A stretch of 22,725 bases of DNA, from the NCBI GenBank assembly GCA_003523185.1, contig DPGN01000040.1:20781-43505 (forward strand). The letters run 5' to 3'. Both the position numbers and the translations under genes were made by a program. The DNA comes from Halieaceae bacterium (GTDB lineage: Bacteria > Pseudomonadota > Gammaproteobacteria > Pseudomonadales > Halieaceae). Below the pieces are notes generated by a model, which saw nothing but the letters and a program-made list of their open reading frames with translations, was not told the origin of the DNA and did no database searches. Below are positions 7,921-14,990 of this stretch, piece by piece; the stretch's first letter is position 1; each line of letters begins with the position of its first letter.

Positions 7921-7950
7921 CTGTTCGTTGCCTGTGCTGTTCGCTGCCTG
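7921..7950. repeat. Imperfect tandem repeat upstream of msrB
   Basis: Two 14-base copies, CTGTTCGTTGCCTG (7921-7934) and CTGTTCGCTGCCTG (7937-7950), differ at one base and are two bases apart. They lie in the 69-base gap between pdxB and msrB, just upstream of the msrB ribosome site. They could be a slippage product or a binding site; nothing in the sequence decides this. Confidence 0.6.
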
Positions 7951-7979
7951 AAGTTACTATGGGGGTTTTCTTTTTTATT

Positions 7980-9113
7980 TCAACTAGCCATCCTGAAGCC
8001 TGCGGCACTCAATAATCGCTGAAGTTCAGTGCTTGCATTCAGTGCCTCTAACGTCAAAGCACTGTACTGATCACGCAATCTGTACTGCGTCCGCTGCATT
8101 TCAAACTTATCCGCCGTCTGTGACTTTTTCCATGCCTCTCTAAATTCGCCGTCGTCCTGCGCCAAGCGGCTAACCGCCTCCATGGCGGCCATCAGACCAT
8201 GAATCTCGGATTCATGAGAGAGATCCAACGTTACCTGTTTCGTCTCCTCAAACTCGAGCGTACTGAACGGGTTATCCAAATTAAGGGCCCGCACCAGCGG
8301 CTCGATAAGAAAGTCTGTGGCATTTGTTTTTGCGGTAGCGGTATAGCCAGCAATATGCGGTGTCGCAAACGCCACTCGTGAAAGCAGTTCCTGCGACACG
8401 CTAGGCTCGTCAGGCCAAGTATCTAACACCAGCGTAACGCCCTTGTCTGCCAATCTATAAAGCGCCTCTTCTGTCACTAAGCCTCCACGCCCAGCATTAA
8501 CAAACAGGGCATCTGGCGAAATATAGCCCGCCGCTGCCTGGTCAATCATCTGAGCGCTAGGATAACGCTGGTCGTTATGCAAGGCCGCGTGAAGCGAGAC
8601 GATTGAGCAGCCCAGAACCTCAGGTAGCGCACAAAATGTCACATCGGCCTCAGTACTCTCAACATAGGGGTCATAAACCTTGACCTTGCCCCCCAACTTG
8701 CTGAGACGTACTGCGAGATGTCGCCCTACTGCACCGTACCCCACGAGACCTACCGTCGCCCCGCTAATCAACGATTCCAGGCGTTGGCACTGATGGATGG
8801 CATCCAAAACATAGTCCGCCACTGCGCCGGCGTTACACCCGGCCGCATTCGCTAACTGTATGCCTCGTTCTGACAAGAATGGCGTATCGATATGATCGGT
8901 TCCGGCACTTGCAGTCCCCACAAAGGAGATCGGGCTGTCCTGCAATAGATTTGCATCGACCCGCGTTACGGTCCGTGTGAGCAAGGCATTCGCGTCCTCG
9001 AGGTCGCCTGGAACAATTTGCGTCCCTCGAATAGGAACCAATTCTATTGGGAGGGTCGACAGACGAGGTGTTACCCACATCGCGCTGTCGATGACTACTT
9101 TCGGAACCGCCAT
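7980..9113 (-). CDS. pdxB: Erythronate-4-phosphate dehydrogenase
   Basis: PdxB oxidises 4-phosphoerythronate in the DXP-dependent route to pyridoxal 5'-phosphate. The 377-residue length equals the enteric enzyme (378). Seen are GTASAGTDHID (66-76), the PdxB-specific AAGCNAGAVADYV (90-102), the NAD-binding VGYGAVG (124-130), and the catalytic set R209 in NAGRGG, E236 in WPDEPS, and H253 in TPHIAGYT. The C-terminal 100 residues form the PdxB dimerisation domain, which ordinary hydroxyacid dehydrogenases lack. Its ATG overlaps the epmC stop by one base (TGATG), so it is translated with epmC. PLP from this pathway is the cofactor of MetY, but the two genes are not co-transcribed. Confidence 0.95.
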   Translation of the reverse strand: MAVPKVVIDSAMWVTPRLSTLPIELVPIRGTQIVPGDLEDANALLTRTVTRVDANLLQDSPISFVGTASAGTDHIDTPFLSERGIQLANAAGCNAGAVADYVLDAIHQCQRLESLISGATVGLVGYGAVGRHLAVRLSKLGGKVKVYDPYVESTEADVTFCALPEVLGCSIVSLHAALHNDQRYPSAQMIDQAAAGYISPDALFVNAGRGGLVTEEALYRLADKGVTLVLDTWPDEPSVSQELLSRVAFATPHIAGYTATAKTNATDFLIEPLVRALNLDNPFSTLEFEETKQVTLDLSHESEIHGLMAAMEAVSRLAQDDGEFREAWKKSQTADKFEMQRTQYRLRDQYSALTLEALNASTELQRLLSAAGFRMAS

Positions 9114-9616
9114 CAGCCCAAGCGCTCTTGTGCTAGTAGCATCAGGGCCTCGTTGAATCGCCGCGCCCGATCTGGCAACCCCCGCTGCCGAAAACGCATT
9201 ATTTGCCGATCAACCGCAGCCTTAAAATCGATAATTTCGGGGCAATTGGCGTCCACTGTCAGATTATCCACGCTCACCGCAAAGGTGAGATCTAAGGCCT
9301 CGCAAAAGAGGGCCTCGATGGCCTGGGGTTTCACCTCTACAGCATAAAACGCGTTCTGCTGTTGAGCATTGCGCCCATCAGGCGCATACCAGTATCCATA
9401 GTCAGGTAATCCTCTACGTACCGAACCCGCGACACACCAATGCGCGACCTCATGTAAGGCACTACGATCAAAATCCTCGCGAAAATAGATGATTGACGGT
9501 TCGCCAGGCTCGTAATAAGGCTCAGCGGCCCCACCACATAAGATCGTGGCATCCGCCGCTTGAAAAACGCGGTTAAAAACGCCTGCCAAGGCCATACCGA
9601 GGGACTGCTGGCTCAC
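9113..9616 (-). CDS. epmC: Elongation factor P hydroxylase
   Basis: EpmC (YfcM) hydroxylates the beta-lysyl-lysine side chain of elongation factor P, the last and non-essential step of that modification. The 167-residue protein carries SALHEVAHWCVAG with metal ligands H55, E56 and H59. It also has PDYGYWYAPDGRNAQ (71-85) and VEVKPQAIEALFC, both hallmarks of the family; E94 in the latter is a likely ligand. The start is a GTG at 9616, one base after the tusA stop, with a G-rich site four bases before it. epmA, epmB and efp are not in this window, so the partner enzymes must be encoded elsewhere. Confidence 0.93.
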   Translation of the reverse strand: MSQQSLGMALAGVFNRVFQAADATILCGGAAEPYYEPGEPSIIYFREDFDRSALHEVAHWCVAGSVRRGLPDYGYWYAPDGRNAQQQNAFYAVEVKPQAIEALFCEALDLTFAVSVDNLTVDANCPEIIDFKAAVDRQIMRFRQRGLPDRARRFNEALMLLAQERLG

Positions 9617-9617
9617 A

Positions 9618-9842
9618 CTACCCCGCCTTTTTTACGCGATAGAGAAAACGCGTTCCATCCTGATAATGTTCGAGCAGTTCGTGTCCCAAGAAATCGCAGA
9701 ATTTAGCGACATCACGCTGAGTGGAGGGATCTGTGGCCGTAAGACAGACAACGTCACCCGAAGAAGCTTTTCGGATAGCGGCATGGAGCATCATAACCGG
9801 CTCTGGGCACTTCAGCCCCGTTGCATCGACCTGATACTCCAC
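9618..9842 (-). CDS. tusA: TusA-family sulfurtransferase
   Basis: The 74-residue protein is a single TusA/SirA domain: VDATGLKCPEPVMMLHAAIR places the persulfide cysteine C12 in CPEP followed by the alpha helix of the family. TusA passes sulfur from IscS to the TusBCD/E relay for 2-thiouridine in tRNA, and related proteins feed molybdenum cofactor or other sulfur routes. The sequence is close to true TusA and far from the YedF or DsrE types. It starts with GTG at 9842, with AGGGG somewhat far upstream. It sits 21 bases after the methyltransferase-like gene and one base before epmC. Confidence 0.88.
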   Translation of the reverse strand: MEYQVDATGLKCPEPVMMLHAAIRKASSGDVVCLTATDPSTQRDVAKFCDFLGHELLEHYQDGTRFLYRVKKAG

Positions 9843-9863
9843 AGAACGCGCTAACCCCTTTTC

Positions 9864-10664
9864 TCAGGGCTTCTTGAAGCGAAGCGTCATGCGATCACTC
9901 TCGCCTATCGCCGCATACTGTGCACGATTGTCGTCACCGGCACCAAAGCTGGGCGGCAGCGTCCAAACGCCACCTGGATAGTCTTTGGTATCTTTAGTGT
10001 TCGCATTGATTTCGCTTTTCCCATCGAGCACAAAACCTGCGGCTTCCGCCATCTCGATGACCTTTGACTCAGTCACGTAAGCGGTGCGCTTCATCTGCTC
10101 AACTGTCATGCCGTCAGTTCCACGGTGCTGAACAATGCCGAGTGTGCCTCCAGACTTGAGCGCGCGGTGAATATCTGCCAGCGAGGCTTCAGCCGTACCG
10201 GCCCGTAGCCAAGAGTGAACATTACGAAATACCACTGCCATGTCGACGGAACCCGCCTCTACGTTCAGCGGCATAGCCGGCGGCTGCATCACCCTGACAT
10301 CAACAGCTGAGTACACATCGTGCGCCCGCCCCAGCTTCTGCAAGTAACCACCGAGTGAGCGACGACCATAAGCACTGCCGTTAGGCGCCCCATGCCCTGC
10401 CACCAAATGACCATGATCCTTCAGAAGCGGTGCAAGCACCTCCGTGTACCACCCTCCCCCAGGCGAGACTTCCAAAACGGTCATCTCTGATGACAACCCA
10501 AAAAACTCAAGCGTTTCACGGGGGTGACGGTATTGGTCCCGAGCACGGTTAGATTCAGAGCGATGATCTCCACTCAAGGCAGCATCCCAGTCCAAACCTT
10601 TGTGACCGTCGGCAAAGGCCAAAGAGGATACTAGCGCGAGCAATACCAAGCTTATTCGTTTCAC
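9864..10664 (-). CDS. Exported class I methyltransferase-like protein
   Basis: The protein has 266 residues from the GTG at 10664. It starts MKRISLVLLALVSSLAFA followed by DG: two basic residues, a hydrophobic core and an AFA cleavage site after residue 18, so it should be exported to the periplasm. After it comes a Rossmann-type methyltransferase core with motif I in VLEVSPGGGWYTEVL (63-77) and a later VDMAVVFRNVHSW strand region. I believe it belongs to the predicted methyltransferase group COG4798, with no established substrate. A TTG six bases upstream is in frame, but AGGAG directly abuts it, so GTG is the start. It probably opens the leftward transcript with tusA, epmC and pdxB. Confidence 0.85.
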   Translation of the reverse strand: MKRISLVLLALVSSLAFADGHKGLDWDAALSGDHRSESNRARDQYRHPRETLEFFGLSSEMTVLEVSPGGGWYTEVLAPLLKDHGHLVAGHGAPNGSAYGRRSLGGYLQKLGRAHDVYSAVDVRVMQPPAMPLNVEAGSVDMAVVFRNVHSWLRAGTAEASLADIHRALKSGGTLGIVQHRGTDGMTVEQMKRTAYVTESKVIEMAEAAGFVLDGKSEINANTKDTKDYPGGVWTLPPSFGAGDDNRAQYAAIGESDRMTLRFKKP

Positions 10665-10670
10665 AGTCAA

Positions 10671-10675
10671 CTCCT
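10671..10675 (-). promoter_or_regulatory. Ribosome binding site deciding the exported methyltransferase start
   Basis: AGGAG on the minus strand is six bases before GTG at 10664 but directly adjacent to the in-frame TTG at 10670, so it supports only the GTG start. Confidence 0.8.
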
Positions 10676-10689
10676 ATCACGATTTCTGC

Positions 10690-10708
10690 GTATAGAAGGC
10701 ATCTATAC
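10690..10708. promoter_or_regulatory. Inverted repeat in the divergent intergenic region
   Basis: GTATAGA (10690-10696) and TCTATAC (10702-10708) are perfect 7-base arms around AGGCA. The repeat sits in the 89 bases between the leftward methyltransferase gene and the rightward ACT-domain gene. It could be a regulator operator, and each arm also holds a TATAGA that resembles a -10 element on its own strand. No good -35 is visible for either direction. Confidence 0.5.
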
Positions 10709-10753
10709 ACTGTTACGCCAGATGATAACCGCTACGCGCGGACAAGGGGATCC

Positions 10754-11290
10754 ATGCAACAACAATATGTCATTACATTTGCGGGCGCTGACCGAACAGG
10801 CTTAGTGGAGACGCTGGCAGAGCTGGTTAAAAGTCATGGTGGTGACTGGCAACAGAGCGAGTTGACACGCCTCGGCGGTGCATTTGCCGGCGCCATTTTA
10901 GTTCACGTCTCCAGTGAGGGGTTTCAGGCCATTAACCGGGCTGTAGAGGAAGAGGGAAATACTGACCTGGCGATACATATCACGGAAGCTGTCTCGCAGC
11001 CTCAAATAGAACCCAACCTACACCTTGCCCTAACCGGTCCCAATCGGCCGGGAATCGTATACGAAATCACACACGAACTTGCTGAACTTGGCGTCAATAT
11101 TCTGCACTTCACGTCGCGCGTAAAGAGTGGTGCCTGGTCTGGAGAGCCATTATTCGTAGCTGAGCTTGATACCTGTGCGCCAGCTAACTTTGATCTAGAA
11201 GAGCTCCGCGAGCGGCTCGATGGGATTGAAGAGCGGATGACGCTTGAAATCGATATTGAGTCGGTAAAAGCTAAGGGCGCCGGCGAATAA
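10754..11290 (+). CDS. Double-ACT protein of the glycine cleavage repressor (GcvR) family
   Basis: The 178-residue protein consists of two ACT domains and no DNA-binding domain: residues 4-75 begin YVITFAGADRTGLVETLAEL, and residues 88-165 begin LHLALTGPNRPGIVYEIT. Each has the ligand-binding turn D/N-R-x-G. E. coli GcvR binds glycine this way and controls the DNA-binding protein GcvA. No gcvA or gcv gene is in this window, so whether it regulates glycine cleavage here is open. AAGGGG precedes the ATG at a good distance. Its last 20 bases overlap the tail of a convergent small membrane-protein gene. Confidence 0.85.
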   Translation: MQQQYVITFAGADRTGLVETLAELVKSHGGDWQQSELTRLGGAFAGAILVHVSSEGFQAINRAVEEEGNTDLAIHITEAVSQPQIEPNLHLALTGPNRPGIVYEITHELAELGVNILHFTSRVKSGAWSGEPLFVAELDTCAPANFDLEELRERLDGIEERMTLEIDIESVKAKGAGE

Positions 11291-11483
11291 AATACAGTAG
11301 CGCTGCAAAGGGCGCTGCTAACGCAATAACGAGCAGAACGCCTTGGATGCTGAGCCAGACGTAGTCCCACAGTGCTTCAGCAGAGACCCCCACGATATCA
11401 ACGGCGCCCCACATAAGTGCCAATGTCGCCAGCACCCCTAAAGTCGCGGTACGTAAAGCTTTTATGTAGCGCCGATTGAGCAT
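11271..11483 (-). CDS. Small two-helix membrane protein of unknown function
   Basis: I do not recognise this 70-residue protein. It has two hydrophobic segments, about residues 12-32 (GVLATLALMWGAVDIVGV) and 46-65 (IQGVLLVIALAAPFAALLYF). Basic residues flank both ends (NRR at the start, RRRP at the end), which predicts both termini in the cytoplasm. It starts nine bases after the aroC stop on the same strand, without a clear ribosome site, so it may rely on coupling. Its end overlaps the ACT-domain gene by 20 bases. The charge pattern, operon position and lack of any alternative gene in this space support it as real. Confidence 0.6.
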   Translation of the reverse strand: MLNRRYIKALRTATLGVLATLALMWGAVDIVGVSAEALWDYVWLSIQGVLLVIALAAPFAALLYFIRRRP

Positions 11484-11492
11484 GGGTAGTGA

Positions 11493-12578
11493 CTAGATAA
11501 CGGGCGTGGGTGATACCACGTCAGCATTCTGACCACGATGCCGAAGGGCGTGATCCATTAGTACCAGCGCCAACATTGCCTCAGCTATGGGAACGGCCCG
11601 CAAACCCACACAGGGATCATGTCGTCCGGTGGTAATGACATCCGCCGCATTGCCATCAATGTCTATGGATTGCCCTGGGACCTGAATCGACGAGGTCGGT
11701 TTTAGCGCTATCCCTACACTGATGGGCTGACCGCTAGAGATTCCCCCCAATACACCGCCGGCGTTATTACTGAGAAAGCCTTCTGCTGTCAGCTCGTCAC
11801 GGTGTTCGCTCCCGCGCTGGTTGACGACCGCAAAGCCAGCGCCAATCTCCACACCTTTCACCGCGTTGATCCCCATCATCGCAGAGGCGATATCAGCATC
11901 GAGCCGATCAAAAATAGGCTCGCCCCAACCCGGTGGCAGCCCTTCTGCAACAATCTCTAATTTTGCGCCAATCGAGTCACCATCGCGCCGAATTTGGGTC
12001 ATGTACTGTTCAAGCGCAGGTATCAATACAGCATCACCACAAAAGAAGGGGTTTGTTTCAACCAAATCCCAATCTGTTTCCGATACCTGAAGTGGGCCTA
12101 ACGCGCTGAGGCAACCTCTAATAGACACCCCGTAGCGTTCCTTTAACCACTTTTTGGCGACCGCGCCCGCGGCGACTCTCATTGCCGTCTCTCGCGCTGA
12201 GGATCGACCTCCACCGCGATAATCACGCGCACCATACTTTTGTTGGTAGGTGTAATCCGCATGCGCTGGACGAAACACGTCTTTGATCTTGCTGTAATCC
12301 TTCGACTTTTGGTCAGCATTCATGATCAAAAGGCCAATGGGCGTACCAGTTGTTCGACCTTCGAAGACACCTGACAGAATTTGAACCTCATCGGGCTCTT
12401 TACGCTGCGTTGTAAAACGGGAGGTGCCTGGCTTACGCCGATCTAAATCGGGTTGTAGATCGGCCGCACTCAACTCAAGGCCTGGCGGACACCCGTCTAT
12501 GATGCAGCCTAAGCCCAGCCCATGGCTTTCGCCAAAGGTGGTCACTGTAAACAAACGGCCGAAGGTATTACCCGACAT
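11493..12578 (-). CDS. aroC: Chorismate synthase
   Basis: AroC removes phosphate from 5-enolpyruvylshikimate 3-phosphate to give chorismate, the branch point to aromatic amino acids, folate and quinones; it needs reduced FMN. The 361-residue protein matches the usual length. Seen are TTFGESHGLGLGCIIDG with H19, RRKPGTSRFTTQRKEPD, RPAHADYTYQQKYG with the conserved H106, RGGGRSSARETAMRVAAGA, and GRHDPCVGLRAVPIAEAM. Every signature is intact. It follows prmB by 15 bases, with GGAAG before the ATG, and precedes the small membrane protein. The prmB-aroC pair also occurs in E. coli and Pseudomonas. Confidence 0.98.
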   Translation of the reverse strand: MSGNTFGRLFTVTTFGESHGLGLGCIIDGCPPGLELSAADLQPDLDRRKPGTSRFTTQRKEPDEVQILSGVFEGRTTGTPIGLLIMNADQKSKDYSKIKDVFRPAHADYTYQQKYGARDYRGGGRSSARETAMRVAAGAVAKKWLKERYGVSIRGCLSALGPLQVSETDWDLVETNPFFCGDAVLIPALEQYMTQIRRDGDSIGAKLEIVAEGLPPGWGEPIFDRLDADIASAMMGINAVKGVEIGAGFAVVNQRGSEHRDELTAEGFLSNNAGGVLGGISSGQPISVGIALKPTSSIQVPGQSIDIDGNAADVITTGRHDPCVGLRAVPIAEAMLALVLMDHALRHRGQNADVVSPTPVI

Positions 12579-12593
12579 GTGACTTCCCTGCTT

Positions 12594-13502
12594 TCACTTT
12601 GCCGACACCACTGAGTTTGTGGTGTCTTCCGATACCGCCCATTGTGCCAGATCCTGAGCCATAAAAACGGCAACACCGTGACCGCCCTGCTGCAGTTCCA
12701 CCCAAATCGGGTGCAACTGCTCGGATAAATCATCCAGTGCTTCAAAACTGTTACCCACTTCGAGGATCAACAGACCTGTGGGCCGAAGAATTCGAGCAGC
12801 GTCGGTGAGTAAGACTCTCACCAAATCGAGGCCATCTTCGCCGCCTGCTAGCGCCAGCCGGGGTTCATGTCGGTACTCTGCAGGCAGTCCCCGCATATCA
12901 TCTGCGTCCACATACGGCGGGTTAGCAATGATGATGTCGACGCATGAGGACCTACACCACGAGAGCAAATCACCCCGTACAATCCCGTCCACAGCGTGAA
13001 TCTGGCTGTTTTCAGAGGCTAGGGACAAGGCGGCTGAGTCGAGGTCACTCAGCAGTACCTGCGCCGAGGGAAACACCGACTTGGAGAGCATGCCCAGACT
13101 CCCCCCGCCACAGCAGACATCGATGATGACTTGCGGATCTGGTCCTTGATACCAGGGCCCGAACTGGTTCAAGACGAGCTCAGCGACAGGTGACCGTGGG
13201 ACCAATGCCCTTGCGTCACTTTTGAAGCACAAATGTCCCAGCCAGGCTTGTCCGGTAATGTAGGCCACCGGTAGCCGCTCCTCACATCGAGCGGTCAGAA
13301 AGGCGCGAAGTTTTGGCAACGCAGTGGCTGGATACGCGGTATCCAAGATGGCGGCACTGGTGTCTACCAATGAGCAGTCTGCTGCCGCTAGTACTAGGGC
13401 CACAGCTTCATCGTGTGCTGACTCATACCCATGTCCAAAGAAGAGATCGGCGCCCAAAAGCTCAGTTTCTGCATCGATCAAAATCTCTCGAAATGTCGTC
13501 AT
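12594..13502 (-). CDS. prmB: Ribosomal protein L3 glutamine methyltransferase
   Basis: PrmB methylates the side-chain amide of a glutamine in ribosomal protein L3 during 50S assembly. The 302-residue protein has an N-terminal helical domain ending in LPVAYITGQAWLGH, then a class I core with DVCCGGGSLG (128-137) for S-adenosylmethionine and the catalytic NPPY (194-197). YRHEPRLALAGGEDGLD follows, as in the PrmB/PrmC/HemK family. It is PrmB rather than PrmC because of the FFGHGYESAHDEAVALVL region and the link to aroC. An upstream in-frame ATG at 13529 lacks a ribosome site, while the ATG at 13502 has one, so I use the shorter form. Confidence 0.93.
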   Translation of the reverse strand: MTTFREILIDAETELLGADLFFGHGYESAHDEAVALVLAAADCSLVDTSAAILDTAYPATALPKLRAFLTARCEERLPVAYITGQAWLGHLCFKSDARALVPRSPVAELVLNQFGPWYQGPDPQVIIDVCCGGGSLGMLSKSVFPSAQVLLSDLDSAALSLASENSQIHAVDGIVRGDLLSWCRSSCVDIIIANPPYVDADDMRGLPAEYRHEPRLALAGGEDGLDLVRVLLTDAARILRPTGLLILEVGNSFEALDDLSEQLHPIWVELQQGGHGVAVFMAQDLAQWAVSEDTTNSVVSAK

Positions 13503-13510
13503 CTGCTCAG

Positions 13511-13514
13511 CCTC
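13511..13514 (-). promoter_or_regulatory. Ribosome binding site deciding the prmB start
   Basis: GAGG on the minus strand lies eight bases before the ATG at 13502. The upstream in-frame ATG at 13529 is preceded by GCGCGAATGGTATC, which holds no such site, so the shorter protein beginning MTTFREIL is preferred. Confidence 0.7.
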
Positions 13515-13561
13515 AAAATTAGGAGTCATGATACCATTCGCGCATTCCTAGGGAGGGGTGC

Positions 13562-14122
13562 ATGGAACAGCATTGGGAAAAAATAATTGAGGCAGTTGGG
13601 GAGGATTTACAGCGCCCCGGGCTTCAAGACACGCCGAAAAGAGCGTCAGAAGCCTTTAAGTTTTTAACTCATGGCTATCATCAGGACTTAAAGACCGTCA
13701 CTAACGATGCACTGTTCCCAACTGATTCAAGTGAGATGGTTCTAGTACAAGATATCGAGCTTTACTCGCTGTGCGAGCACCACTTACTCCCCTTCGTCGG
13801 TCGTTGCCACGTCGCCTACCTGCCTCTGGGCAAAGTACTGGGTCTCTCAAAAGTGGCTCGGATTGTCGACATGTTTGCGAGGCGCCTTCAAATTCAAGAG
13901 CGACTCACGCTACAAATCGCTGAATCAATCCGCGAAGTAACCGGTGCGGAAGGCGTTGGCGTCATCATTGAAGCCGAGCATATGTGCATGATGATGCGAG
14001 GTGTAGAGAAACAAAACTCTGTCACCAAGACGTCGGCCATGCTCGGCTCATTCCGTGAAGATGCGAAGACGAGAGAGGAATTCCTGTCGCTGCTTAACTT
14101 GCCCGCTCTAAGAGGTCGGTAA
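13562..14122 (+). CDS. folE: GTP cyclohydrolase I
   Basis: FolE opens the imidazole ring of GTP to give dihydroneopterin triphosphate, the first step to folate and also to the preQ0 made for QueF. The 186-residue length is typical of the short bacterial type. Zinc ligands C71 and H74 lie in LYSLCEHHLLPF, C142 in EHMCMMMRG, and the substrate-binding VGRCHVAYLP and GLSKVARIVDMFARRLQ are intact. GGGAGGGG just before the ATG is a strong ribosome site. It diverges from prmB across 59 bases and its last 29 bases overlap the convergent alpha/beta hydrolase gene. Zinc-type FolE, not the FolE2 family. Confidence 0.97.
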   Translation: MEQHWEKIIEAVGEDLQRPGLQDTPKRASEAFKFLTHGYHQDLKTVTNDALFPTDSSEMVLVQDIELYSLCEHHLLPFVGRCHVAYLPLGKVLGLSKVARIVDMFARRLQIQERLTLQIAESIREVTGAEGVGVIIEAEHMCMMMRGVEKQNSVTKTSAMLGSFREDAKTREEFLSLLNLPALRGR

Positions 14123-14990
14123 CAAGCTCCCCTGTCGCGAAGAACCGAGTCAACAGGCTAGCCAGTGATTCAACCTCACCTTCCATGTGGAAATGGTGAG
14201 GACCTGGGACGGTCAGCTGGTGGAAGTTGGGTGCAAAATTCGCGATGCCGGCAATTCTTTGCTGCGCTTCGTCACTCGTGAAGAAACCCGTATCTCCCGT
14301 GATCGCAGCCACCGGAAAGTTCATGGCCCGATAGAGAGAATCTGATGTTTCCTCTGACATCTTGATGGTACTGCTACCAAACAGTTTGGGGTCGCTCAAC
14401 AGAAGCCACCCCTCATCAACTCGGCGTAATGCCCGCGGTACCAGCACCTCGGCGTTCTCAAGGGTGAAACCGTATCGCGAGCGTGAATCAATGAACTGCT
14501 CTACCGATTCAAAAATACGGGGAGGTCGCGCCATGTACTTTGTACGTTCCGCCAAAGACGTACGAAACAGTTCAGCCCCGTTATCGTTTTCAAATGAGCG
14601 TGAGATCATGCCATCGAGCATAGTCAGGCTGAGGCAGCGCTCGTCTAGGGCTACCGCCAACATGCCTGCCACGGCGGCACCACGACTGTGACCGATAATA
14701 TGCGCTCCAGAGACACCCAGCTGATCGATGACGGCCATCAGCTGAGGGATATCATCCCAAATATGATAGTTCGCATCTGCGGATCGGTGGCTGCTCAAGC
14801 CGTGACCTGAAAGGTCGATCGATATCACTCGGTAGTTGGTAAGGAGGGGCGCAAGCACAGCAAAACTGAGCGCATTGTCCAGCCATCCGTGGATCGCAAA
14901 AACTAAGGGGTTTCCCGTATCGCCCCAGGCCAATCCGCGATAAGTGAGTCCGTCGGTTTCAAACACAACGTCAGTTGGCTTGTTATTCAC
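14094..14990 (-). CDS. Alpha/beta hydrolase at the end of the htpG operon
   Basis: From the GTG at 14990 the protein has 298 residues. It shows FAIHGWLDN (31-39), the nucleophile elbow IIGHSRGAA with S102, and GPHHFHMEGE near the C-terminus with the catalytic histidine at 265 or 266. The HGWLDN and GHSRG forms suggest the serine-hydrolase-like (SERHL) group rather than lipases; the substrate is unknown. No signal peptide is present. An ATG 120 bases further upstream would overlap most of the sixA tail and add 40 residues unlike the family (MVRHLRAYQP), so I reject it. GTG overlaps the sixA stop by four bases and has GAGGG nine bases upstream. The gene end overlaps folE by 29 bases. Confidence 0.85.
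   Translation of the reverse strand: MNNKPTDVVFETDGLTYRGLAWGDTGNPLVFAIHGWLDNALSFAVLAPLLTNYRVISIDLSGHGLSSHRSADANYHIWDDIPQLMAVIDQLGVSGAHIIGHSRGAAVAGMLAVALDERCLSLTMLDGMISRSFENDNGAELFRTSLAERTKYMARPPRIFESVEQFIDSRSRYGFTLENAEVLVPRALRRVDEGWLLLSDPKLFGSSTIKMSEETSDSLYRAMNFPVAAITGDTGFFTSDEAQQRIAGIANFAPNFHQLTVPGPHHFHMEGEVESLASLLTRFFATGELVTDLLERAS

Noticed and set aside
7602..8015. A 137-codon plus-strand frame covering msrB and its upstream gap
   Set aside because: It runs antisense through msrB, overlaps the end of pdxB and has no ribosome site or family resemblance.
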